A stretch of DNA of 64,000 nucleotides, taken from Metellina segmentata (lineage: Eukaryota; Arthropoda; Arachnida; Araneae; Tetragnathidae). The stretch covers positions 119,118,557 through 119,182,556 of the forward strand of contig OX375879.1 in the NCBI GenBank assembly GCA_947359465.1, written 5' to 3'. The notes under the pieces were generated by a model. It was not told the DNA's origin. It was given only the letters and a program-made list of their open reading frames with translations, and did not search any database. The translations under genes were made by a program, and so were the position numbers. This document shows, in pieces, positions 59,901 through 64,000 of this stretch; position 1 is the stretch's first letter, and every line of letters starts with the position of its first letter.

Positions 59901-62595
59901 TCCAGTTACATGTAGGCCAAATCCCCATCTCAATTCAACTAATCATGGCTTAAAAATTCCATCAATGCAAAAACAATACTTCATCAATTCAAATGATCTT
60001 GATGAATACTTGGTGGTGCAAAGTACCCTCCATCACAAGGACAGAAATAAGTCAGGAGAAACACAAGTTTAAATATGTTCTAGAATAGTGTTGCACAAAC
60101 TCTTTTTTAATAAAGCCAAGAAAAATTGTTAAATGAAAGAGATCACGACTTCAAGCTAGTTACAGCTGGAAGGTTCCTCAACTATACTTTCGGCACACTT
60201 ATTGCCCCAAAATTTGTTTTGCCAAATATGATTATAAACAAGTTTTGAAGTCTCCCAAATTCTCATATGTGCAGAACTGCCATAAGCAACTGAAAGGCGA
60301 CTTTGCAACTCAGTACAAAGTCCAATATCCTTAATCCCCCTGACCTCGGCCATTTCAGATTATTTTTGTTTTTTGAAGAAAAAAAACTTAATTTAAGCCC
60401 CTTGCTAATTTTGCATTTGAATAGTAAAATAGCAGATCTATAGGAATAATTTTTTTTAAAAAGGAAAAACCTTTTTAATACAATGCAACAAATCTTCTAA
60501 TTTTTCTGTGTGGTATTTACTCTGAACGAGTCCGTTATTTTGCGTTGTTTCATCAATTAGGTCCAGGTTTAACTCTGTGTTCTTTAAAAATTGTCGGAAA
60601 AATGTAAAAAAGTGAGAAAAACAAAATAAACGCCAGATAGCAAAACGTCCGGATTTTGGACAATTCTGGACATTGAGGATTTAGGACTTTGTACTGTGTT
60701 TTTAGATCTTAGCAACTAGGGGTATCTTAAGCAAAACTGTCTCTAAAACTCTATTGTTCAAATTTGGAAAACTTGTGAAAATTCATCAGGTCAAGTGAAC
60801 ATATGTTTAGTTTCCCCTTTTGTAACTGATAGTAGATGGAAAAAATATTTTTCTTAAGCGAAAACATTTTCCGAGGGACACCAGTTTCAAGTTTTGGTGG
60901 TAAACCGCAGCCACCGTGAAAGAATAATATTGAACTGGTTGCTAGACTGTAATGCAAACATTAGTGAGGTATTAATTTTTTTAATCTTAAAACTTAAATT
61001 TCTTTGTGTGACTTTCAATATCTGTTTTACCCTTAACATGTTTCACTACCAATCTTGCGCCCGCACGTGGTGTGGACTGTGGAGTGATGTCTTAGTAGCC
61101 AATCACGCGTTCGTGTGGCAAGAGTTGCGCCTCAACATTTATTCTCTGTTTCAATTGGCAATATATGTTAGGTATTGGCATGGAGTAACGGTTAGAAGCT
61201 AGTTTTTAAGGTATGTGGTTTCGAATTTATAGCTTTAATTTATTTGTTGACTGAGCTTTCGCCAATCTATTCTGGTATTGACGCACTTTTCAATCATATT
61301 TGTTATAAAAAGTAAGTTGGCTTCTGGGAAAAACCCTTTCTACGTAACTGGCAGCGAATGTGTTTAATTGGCATATCTTGTGTTTCAGCCTATTAATTTT
61401 CCAATGGAGAAACTAAAATAAGGTTTAAGAGGAGACCTCTTTGGTTCTATTTTTAAAAATGGTACGCTATTTATCTATTTCACAAGTGTTTTGACTGTCT
61501 ACCCTGGACGTGGCTCCATTCGACTACTGGCTTATTCTCAGGTATGTGATATTAGTAAGATTTCAAACAACAGAATGGCAAGAAAAATGTAGTAACAGAC
61601 ATGGATACTTAAGAATGGCATAAAAATTGCTTCAAGAAGTAAAAGAACCTCCAGGGGAAGTGTGTTGACTGAGAAAGGGTCTGTTTTTAAGGTTTGAACT
61701 GGAATTGTAAGGTTGTTAGAACTGGTTATGTAAATTTTTTTAGATTTCTGGCCAAAGGTCGGATATTTTTATTGATCAAACTTTATATATGACATGTTAT
61801 CGTAATGTCTAGCTGTATGTTCTTTGGACATAATCATTCTTTTCTGAACATTTAAAAAGTATAATTTCGATTTTGGGAAAGGGAGGAAAATAATTAAACA
61901 GAAATTGTTTTATACTGAGTTAAATATATTTTAAAATCTAGAATTGATGTATCCAAAATATATTCCACATTCTTAAACTTATATTTCATTTCTTAATAAT
62001 TTCCCTGCAAATACATTTTTGAAATAGAATATTGCGTAGTTCAACAGCTCAATTATGCTTTTTTCAGTACTTTTATAAAGTGCACTTATAAATCATTTGA
62101 TCTGCTTCGTCTAGATCCTTGGAGTATGAAAAATGTAGCTGGATCTGTGGCCACTATTGATAACGCTCAATACATATTTTCATGCTTCAAAGCATACTAT
62201 GAGCATATTTCAACATCTAATAATTCAGGCTCTGAGAGTGATGATAGTGGTAAGTTACCATGTTTTTTTACAATGTTTTGGGATGAATTGATCTAAACAT
62301 AATTAATTTATATAATAATTATTACAACATTGTATTATGTTCAGAAACTAAGCTTGCTCATTTGCATTTAATTTGAAATGAATTAAATTTGCATTTAACT
62401 TTATTTGTTGTATTTGTTCCATTGCATTTTATGTGTTTGGAAGCCTGAGCTTTGTGTATAATCATTTTTATTCATTTGATCTCCTGACATTGCTGTTTTC
62501 ACCATATATTTACCATCAAAACATTGTTTTTTTTTACTGTTTTCCACCCTTTTTAACTTTTTCTAGGTGAATTTCTTCCTGTTACAAAGATATAA
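32854..62595 (+). CDS. TUT4/TUT7-like protein: disordered region plus catalytically dead nucleotidyltransferase/PAP-associated module (spliced, 9 exons)
   Basis: Exons 32854-32992, 34746-36115, 41471-41639, 43311-43445, 55872-56089, 56794-56922, 59626-59797, 62115-62249 and 62567-62595 all have AG/GT borders and join in phase to 831 residues. Residues 48-503 are S/N/H/K-rich low complexity. Residues 560-640 hold the nucleotidyltransferase palm (GSYLSG at 567-572), 678-720 the central helices (GFAFLVVHFLQQ) and 721-790 the PAP-associated domain (IGQLWYGFLKYYS; IQDPWSMKNVA). The closest known pattern is the N-terminal inactive module of TUT4/TUT7, which works with Lin28 and RNA binding in uridylating RNAs. 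The aspartates of the active site read N579, N581 and E637, so catalysis is not expected. No zinc knuckle or second, active domain lies in the window. The last exon is the weakest call. Confidence 0.85.
33280..33375 (+). mobile_element. SINE body fragment
   Basis: gcaggttctattccttcctg and ttctgtgtcagtaaagc match the B-box and body part of the SINE at 31667. The A box is not recognisable. Confidence 0.5.
33765..34115 (-). mobile_element. Helitron family A fragment
   Basis: It has the TTTGGTTTGCTTCG palindrome half at 33775 and the family-A segments attcattttaaaatgttc, aactacctgtgt and tgtaagtgccataatg. Both termini are decayed. Confidence 0.55.
34746..36115 (+). CDS. TUT4/7-like gene, exon 2: long low-complexity region (residues 47-503)
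   Basis: A 1,370-bp exon between ttttgcag and GTATGT. It is rich in S, N, H, K, R, D and G with few hydrophobics; motifs such as HHQNFKKGP and HSDKKSHPK recur in loose form. It is likely disordered and perhaps RNA binding (inferred from basic and aromatic residues). Near the end PPITLRFHDKQLNC and CKGLVPIPAPHPFTD are more ordered. Human TUT4/7 also have long disordered N-termini. Confidence 0.85.
36238..36460 (+). mobile_element. tRNA-derived SINE, second copy (intron 2)
   Basis: A-box-like TGGTAGCCCAGTTTAG at about 36247 and B-box-like GAGAGTTTGAAATTGG at about 36291, followed by the tail ggagagtggggttccagctcag. It is diverged from the copy at 31667 and lies just past the exon 2 donor. Confidence 0.6.
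37396..37616. repeat. Local tandem duplication (about 130-bp unit)
   Basis: ttttattgattgatttgtac, then gtgagaaatt, then atcagggtgtaaaaaa and caattaatcagat occurs twice, starting at about 37396 and 37526. Confidence 0.8.
37660..38350 (+). repeat. Long dispersed repeat, copy 1 (intron 2)
   Basis: Matches 57530-58260 over roughly 700 bp with high similarity (ttgagtttgtgacat, acctaaactata, ctgacattttaatggctgtg, aatcaaactgttgcatac, tgttaatcaggaatg). No coding frame. Edges rich in gatttaaatc. It may be a non-autonomous DNA transposon; type not assigned. Confidence 0.75.
38216..38350. repeat. Left arm of a large inverted duplication around a Helitron
   Basis: tgttgcatac...gctgttaatcaggaatg...tggcatttagatttatgatg is repeated in inverse orientation at 39049-39185. 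Confidence 0.85.
38455..39047 (+). mobile_element. Helitron family A, + strand copy (intron 2)
   Basis: A|TCTCTAATATTATAAAAATA start. The body has GGTACTTACAGCAATGAG, CAGGTAGTCCGA and TTTCAACGGATTT. The end is GGCTAGGCATGCAGTGTTAG|T, a worn version of the family hairpin. Confidence 0.8.
39049..39185. repeat. Right arm of the inverted duplication around the Helitron
   Basis: Reverse complement of 38216-38350 with about 10% differences by eye; begins right after the Helitron end. Confidence 0.85.
39240..40140 (-). pseudogene. Ty1/copia gag and protease remnant (intron 2)
   Basis: Minus-strand pieces in different frames match the intact copia at 50857 in order: KDRAYSAIYLSSGKEYC and AAWKILGETF (about 39850-39960), YQAFQLTRYLPP and IYRWKDDDFKADKVLSELLA (about 39560-39705), and the protease entry WVFDTDETSHFYCERNLIL (about 39260-39330). 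No zinc knuckle, integrase or RT is left. It is a diverged relative and not a recent copy. Confidence 0.8.
40201..40813 (-). mobile_element. Helitron family A, minus-strand copy (intron 2)
   Basis: The minus strand begins near CTACTATTATAAAAGG and ends ACGGGCAACGCAGGGCTAG with hairpin remnant CTACGCAGTGGC. The body matches the copies at 24866 and 38455 (CTTACAGCAATGAGATTTGG, AACGGATTTGAAATCTGC). Confidence 0.75.
41471..41639 (+). CDS. TUT4/7-like gene, exon 3 (residues 504-559)
   Basis: Acceptor tttttgtag, donor AAAG|GTAAGA, phase 0 to 1. It encodes an acidic CGSDESDCVLEP stretch and then helices IEAVTDYLKKKE and IVKGIVSDVNRVLRYWA that lead into the nucleotidyltransferase core. Confidence 0.85.
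42050..42570 (+). pseudogene. Tc1-like transposase remnant (intron 3)
   Basis: Plus-strand fragments in several frames give QWTVQKVKK, SDESKFTSIH (first catalytic Asp region), GERYLDSFDDHLL, FPQDNAPCH (second Asp) and WLDEHSTDLHVLSW, then SRSPDLNPITHIRDVIE. The C-terminal order is complete but with stops. No inverted repeats were located. Confidence 0.8.
43311..43445 (+). CDS. TUT4/7-like gene, exon 4: nucleotidyltransferase GS motif (residues 560-604)
   Basis: Acceptor atattttcag, donor AAAG|GTAATT. It encodes GNEVVLYGSYLSGLAI followed by SNVNLAL. In active enzymes the second motif is S-D-hydrophobic-D; here both positions are asparagine. Confidence 0.88.
43684..44460 (-). mobile_element. 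Tc1-like element remnant with inverted ends (intron 4)
   Basis: Terminal segments acaaaaaatccgacacacca and (inverse of the right end) aaaacccgacgcaccaagg match as inverted repeats. The minus strand encodes LVVISGTLTAQLYVDDILR, then ITPGLKRFAMNCLLAFPTL and WPARPPNHSHRAHLGHYG, a Tc1 transposase core in one frame of 146 codons that has lost the catalytic Asp of the QDNAxPH motif. A different lineage from the copy at 42050. Confidence 0.8.
44500..45780. other. AT-rich intron sequence with a possible transposon end
   Basis: caggggtgaaaatcttccgc followed by a T-rich run (45037-45110) looks like a DNA transposon terminus. Nothing else can be supported. Confidence 0.35.
46104..46390. mobile_element. 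MITE with about 56-bp terminal inverted repeats (intron 4)
   Basis: agtctacgtttata, then gtgacaac, then tcttggtgcttttagtggtg pairs with the inverse of 46327-46384 (agtctacgtttata...tcttggtgctttttttggtg). Core about 160 bp, no frame. A worn relative of one end is at about 45795-45840. Confidence 0.8.
46810..46870. repeat. Transposon-end-like sequence with a C-run
   Basis: accagtggtgcagccacaat, ggttcaag and a C12 tract, followed by an A-run. Related in style to the ends at 4395 and 29033. A diverged second version without the C-run is near 46945-47010. Confidence 0.35.
46871..48110. other. AT-rich intron sequence, nothing recognised
   Basis: No coding frame, repeat end or structure that can be supported. 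Confidence 0.5.
48111..48555. repeat. Cluster of TTCTATAGAA palindromes
   Basis: TCTATAG occurs eight times in about 450 bp, mostly within TTCTATAGAA or ATTCTATAGG, with variants in between. Two more copies are at 37321-37385. No regular period. Confidence 0.8.
48556..49625 (+). mobile_element. Helitron-like element, family B, copy 3 (intron 4)
   Basis: The start is truncated relative to copy 2. Body and cassette (GGTTTGCGAAGCAAACC; GGGGGCGAAGCCCTC) match. It contains an internal tandem duplication of about 205 bp (48865-49070 and 49072-49200) absent from copy 2. Confidence 0.7.
49690..49773 (+). mobile_element. Detached Helitron 3' terminal cassette
   Basis: TTGGTTTGCAAAGCAAACCAA, then GGATTGGCGAGC, then hairpin GGGGGCGGAGCCCCCTAG followed by T. 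It follows copy 3 by 65 bp and may be the true end of a longer element. Confidence 0.65.
50140..50220 (-). repeat. hAT-like transposon end
   Basis: The minus strand reads CTATAGAGCAGGGGTTCCCA, AAGTGTGTGCTGC and then GGGGTGCCATG, the familiar CAGGGGTTCCCAAA style of hAT termini. No partner end found. Confidence 0.5.
50362..50656 (+). repeat. 5' LTR of the copia element
   Basis: TATA-like tatatatatag near 50480 and AATAAATG near 50597. Ends TCAACA; this end is preferred over CGTAACA at 50650 because it yields a perfect 5-bp target duplication. Confidence 0.93.
50657..50674 (+). promoter_or_regulatory. Primer binding site of the copia element
   Basis: CGGTTATGGGCCAAGATC immediately follows the 5' LTR. 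The TTATGGGCC core is typical of copia elements primed by a half initiator-Met tRNA. Confidence 0.65.
50857..54978 (+). pseudogene. Copia Gag-Pol polyprotein with two compensating frameshifts
   Basis: The ATG at 50857 opens Gag (LNASNYSTWQKE). The zinc knuckle CYKCNKIGHLASEC is near residue 241, protease WLFDTAASNHFC near 289 (DTA where DSG/DTG is usual), and the integrase zinc head and DX35E core have D510, D573 and E609. The frame stops at 53313 after an A9 run and is regained before about 53390 through a second shift. Reverse transcriptase (VDVKCAYL..., YVDD at 54007) and RNase H (SDSDFAGN; LSTMESEY) then run to 54978. The shifted stretch lies in the poorly conserved linker between integrase and RT. 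Nothing else looks damaged. Confidence 0.92.
55338..55357 (+). promoter_or_regulatory. Polypurine tract of the copia element
   Basis: GTGGGTGAGAGGGGGCCGAT ends at the first base of the 3' LTR. Confidence 0.75.
55358..55652 (+). repeat. 3' LTR of the copia element
   Basis: One visible difference from the 5' LTR. The right target duplication aaaac follows. Confidence 0.93.
55872..56089 (+). CDS. TUT4/7-like gene, exon 5 (residues 605-677)
   Basis: Acceptor gcattctag, donor GAG|GTAAGT. It contains the third palm strand (GVTCEIMYAG, with E637 at the position of the third aspartate) and the helical region RTSHLLKSICDYDPRV, then LIIASRIWAE, which matches the start of the central domain in TUT/Cid1 proteins. 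Confidence 0.88.
56794..56922 (+). CDS. TUT4/7-like gene, exon 6 (residues 678-720)
   Basis: Acceptor atgttttag, donor ATG|GTATTT, phase 0 on both sides. GFAFLVVHFLQQIKPPVLP is the well-conserved central helix-proline motif of the family. Confidence 0.88.
57530..58260 (+). repeat. Long dispersed repeat, copy 2 (intron 6)
   Basis: Matches 37660-38350, including the following gtatatagtatatt, ctggctgttgcaatctttta and cctcttagctgggtgtag segments, so the shared unit reaches about 58260. A (CT)n insertion at 57825 is private to this copy. Confidence 0.75.
58310..58375. repeat. GATTTAAATC-rich repeat edge
   Basis: gtgatttaaatctg, agtgatttaaaaaa and tgatttaaatcttgacacac. A similar but worn edge precedes copy 1 near 37600-37660. 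It probably marks the end of the dispersed repeat. Confidence 0.45.
58688..58828. mobile_element. Foldback element with about 60-bp arms (intron 6)
   Basis: gccgtaattttttctggaat...gaaaattttaaccac (58690-58748) is the imperfect inverse of 58767-58826 (gtggttaaaatttcc...agaaaaagttacggc), separated by about 18 bp. Confidence 0.8.
58985..59400 (+). pseudogene. Jockey-like non-LTR remnant, C-terminal end of ORF2 (intron 6)
   Basis: Fragments such as QQSPWDRSRELLNLGRKEI, then IGLLTGHCTLNKHLNIMGV, then DDPLCRGC, and in another frame HVVCKCDHYFAQRFEYLG-type residues and ELPNIPIRYMLKFISAIG, match the region after RNase H in Jockey/R1-type elements. The typical acaatagactattagtcac 3' untranslated sequence follows. 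Frameshifted; 5'-truncated. Confidence 0.75.
59626..59797 (+). CDS. TUT4/7-like gene, exon 7: PAP-associated domain (residues 721-777)
   Basis: Acceptor tatttcag, donor CAAG|GTTTGT. It encodes CLEIGQLWYGFLKYYSETF, which corresponds to the PAP-associated helix, then VVTVLSKDAIS and the lead into the I-x-DP motif. Confidence 0.88.
60156..60353 (-). pseudogene. Unrecognised open frame, 65 residues (intron 7)
   Basis: I do not recognise it. The frame starts at an ATG and ends SIVEEPSSCN; it is rich in aromatic and polar residues (HMRIWETSKLVYNHIWQ, FWGNKCAES), more protein-like than the surrounding AT-rich sequence. A second plausible piece on the same strand (60466-60590; DLIDETTQNNGLVQSKYH, EDLLHCIKKVFPF) lies just upstream of it. 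Both may be parts of one decayed mobile-element protein, antisense to the host gene. No domain assignment is possible. Confidence 0.3.
61035..61200. other. GC-richer patch with CCAAT and CACGTG motifs (intron 7)
   Basis: GCGCCCGCACGTGGTGTGG, then TAGCCAATCACGCG and GAGTTGCGCCTC stand out in AT-rich intron. It could be an alternative promoter or part of an old LTR. No TATA or repeat partner supports either. Confidence 0.25.
62115..62249 (+). CDS. TUT4/7-like gene, exon 8 (residues 778-822)
   Basis: Acceptor cgtctag, donor AGTG|GTAAGT. It completes IQDPWSMKNVAGSV, the family's I-x-DP...NVA motif, then NAQYIFSCFKAYYEHI and an acidic serine-rich end GSESDDS. Confidence 0.85.
62567..62595 (+). 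CDS. TUT4/7-like gene, possible last exon (residues 823-831 and stop)
   Basis: After a T-rich tract and tttctag the phase fits and gives GEFLPVTKI and TAA. Only eight new residues support it, so it could be chance. If it is skipped the gene continues beyond the window, which a complete TUT4/7 (zinc knuckle plus active domain) would require. Confidence 0.4.
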
Positions 62596-62871
62596 CATGA
62601 TGGCAGCAATAGTGCTTTTTAAAATTCTAATTTGGCAAGCTGAAATAAGTTATGAGTTCGATTAACCATATTTTTGTGTTGAGAGGGCTGTAGTCTGTTA
62701 TGACAGCTTGACCGATATTGGGTGATGTCTTTGATGTTTAAGGTTCTTCCTTCAAATGCCAGTTCATGCTTAGTTAAGTTGTAAACTCGAGTCAATGCAG
62801 TCCATCATTTAATATGTCAGTTTTAGAGCTAGATTTGCCAGAGGAGCTATAATTATTTTCCTTATATTAAA

Positions 62872-63480
62872 CTAGCCAGTGCGGTGTGCCAGTGACAGTT
62901 CTTTTTGTTCAATTCTTTTTGCTTTGCTTCGCAAACCAAATGGGAATTTGTAGCCTATTGGATAACAGCCATCACTCTGTTGGCAAATGCTGCGAAACTC
63001 AAACTGTGAAGAGATCCAATCGGCGTGATCTCACAATCTCCTGCAAAAGCTGTGATGTTACAATCCCTTGCGAAAACCGTCGGAGGCTTTGGCAAGTAGA
63101 TGATGCTGAGTGGAACTTCCTTCAGGGTCTTGCACAGAGGAGTTGGTTTCACGTCTTTTTCGGCAACAATCACATACTTTCTCTTCTCGGTACTGTCGAC
63201 GGCTTTGGCAAGTAAATGATGCAGGGTGAAACGTCCTTCAGGGCCGGTAGTAAAGAGTTGTATTACGTTCCCACTGGCAACCCTCCCATACTTTCAATTA
63301 ACCCTCTGCATACAAAAGTGCCCGAGAATCTGTTTCCTTCCGTTACGGGGGACAGGGAAAAATAATGTTGTCGGATTCCCAACAAGACGCCTGGATCCAT
63401 TAAGCGCTTCTTTCCCCTTCTTCTCCAGGCCTTCAAAGAAGAGGGCGTGTTTTGCAGTCACTGTTGATCACATCTAGCTG
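62872..63480 (-). mobile_element. Helitron-like 3' end with a tandemly repeated GC-richer body
   Basis: On the + strand it begins A|CTAGCCAGTGCGGTGTGCC, the inverse of the family-A end, followed by TTTGCTTCGCAAACCAAATG. The body holds two to three units of about 115-120 bp sharing gctttggcaagta, atgatgc, ccttcaggg and ttcggcaac/actggcaac. The short frames here are a by-product. The outer end is not identified. Confidence 0.5.
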
Positions 63481-64000
63481 CGGGATACCGATACTGCTTT
63501 CTCAATGGCGTCAATTTTTAGACTAGTCATTCAAATTGCAAATGGAAGATAGGGTTTTTTAGTTTTAAAACGAACGATAAACGTCGACATGTCTATGTCT
63601 ATATATACACAATCTATTACATAATTCAAATTTTATTAACTACTTTGGCTATAAATTTTAAATACTTATTCTAAAAGCAGGTGGTTTCGATAATTTGTTT
63701 TTAATATTCCTTTGATTATCCATATTTCCTTTAACTTTGTTTTATATAAGAATGTTTTTTTTTTTTTTTGTAATTTTATGCGTTAATTTCTGCGATTTTT
63801 ATAGGTTTTCTTCAAAACAGCTTTTGCAAAAGCATTTCTGACATATTTTGCACTTTCATGTGCTCTCTACAAATCTGTTAGAAAACGTTTTTATTTCGTT
63901 TTATTGCCCCCCCCCCAATAGAACACATTTTCTTTTTCGACCATCTATTTTTCTCCTCTTATGTGTGGGGTGGAATAAATAAATGTGTTTTTTCTTTTTT
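63481..64000. other. AT-rich sequence, nothing recognised
   Basis: Contains a T-run near 63760 and a C11 tract at about 63907. If the TUT-like gene continues, this is intron. Confidence 0.4.

Noticed and set aside
62886..63477. Open frames of 83-109 residues near the right edge
   Set aside because: They translate a tandemly repeated Helitron-like body and start with the palindromic terminus; repeated sequence explains them.
1..64000. CRISPR arrays, prokaryotic operons or ribosome binding sites
   Set aside because: Introns, Helitrons and other eukaryotic elements show this is animal nuclear DNA; no spaced identical direct repeats of CRISPR type occur.

Overview
The window is nuclear DNA of an animal, most likely an arthropod. 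It is AT-rich (about two thirds A+T by eye). It holds one spliced host gene with GT-AG introns, and a dense layer of transposable elements of nearly every eukaryotic class: Ty3/gypsy, Ty1/copia, non-LTR, hAT, piggyBac, Tc1/mariner, Helitron, tRNA-derived SINEs and foldback/MITE elements. A chelicerate is a guess from this TE mixture and from the presence of a TUT4/TUT7-type gene; it is not proven here.

Region by region. 1-2.1 kb: 3' end of a Ty3/gypsy element (RNase H, integrase, one in-frame stop) with its 3' LTR. 2.3-3.3 kb: a Helitron-like copy (family B). 4.5-5.9 kb: a decayed antisense copia pol containing a 91-bp-arm inverted duplication of its own coding sequence. 6.25-8.0 kb: a MITE, a CA microsatellite and an unexplained GC-richer block. 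8,405-19,068: one 10.7-kb hAT transposon bounded by an 8-bp target duplication (agcacaac). It carries a broken BED-finger transposase and has been invaded by a nearly intact CsRn1-like gypsy element (12,493-17,258, duplication caac, LTRs differing at one position by eye) and by a 657-bp Helitron (17,797-18,453). 22.9-27.4 kb: a dead antisense piggyBac, itself interrupted by a Helitron and a SINE fragment, followed by a 5'-truncated non-LTR element. 28.2-30.2 kb: a mariner remnant and a second family-B Helitron. 31.7-32.0 kb: a tRNA-derived SINE.

The host gene runs from 32,854 to about 62,595 on the + strand. Nine exons join in phase to an 831-residue reading frame. Residues 48-503 lie in a single large low-complexity, probably disordered exon. 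Residues 504-822 form a Pol-beta/Cid1-type nucleotidyltransferase plus PAP-associated fold. It best resembles the non-catalytic N-terminal module of the terminal uridylyltransferases TUT4/TUT7 (ZCCHC11/ZCCHC6). The GS motif and fold motifs are kept, but all three catalytic aspartates are replaced (N, N, E). A short last exon would end the protein without a catalytic half; whether the real transcript instead continues past the window is the main open question.

The introns have absorbed several SINEs, family-A Helitrons, two Tc1 copies, a decayed copia, a young copia element with near-identical LTRs (50,362-55,652, duplication aaaac), foldback elements and a Jockey-like remnant. The remaining spans are AT-rich sequence in which I see no gene.
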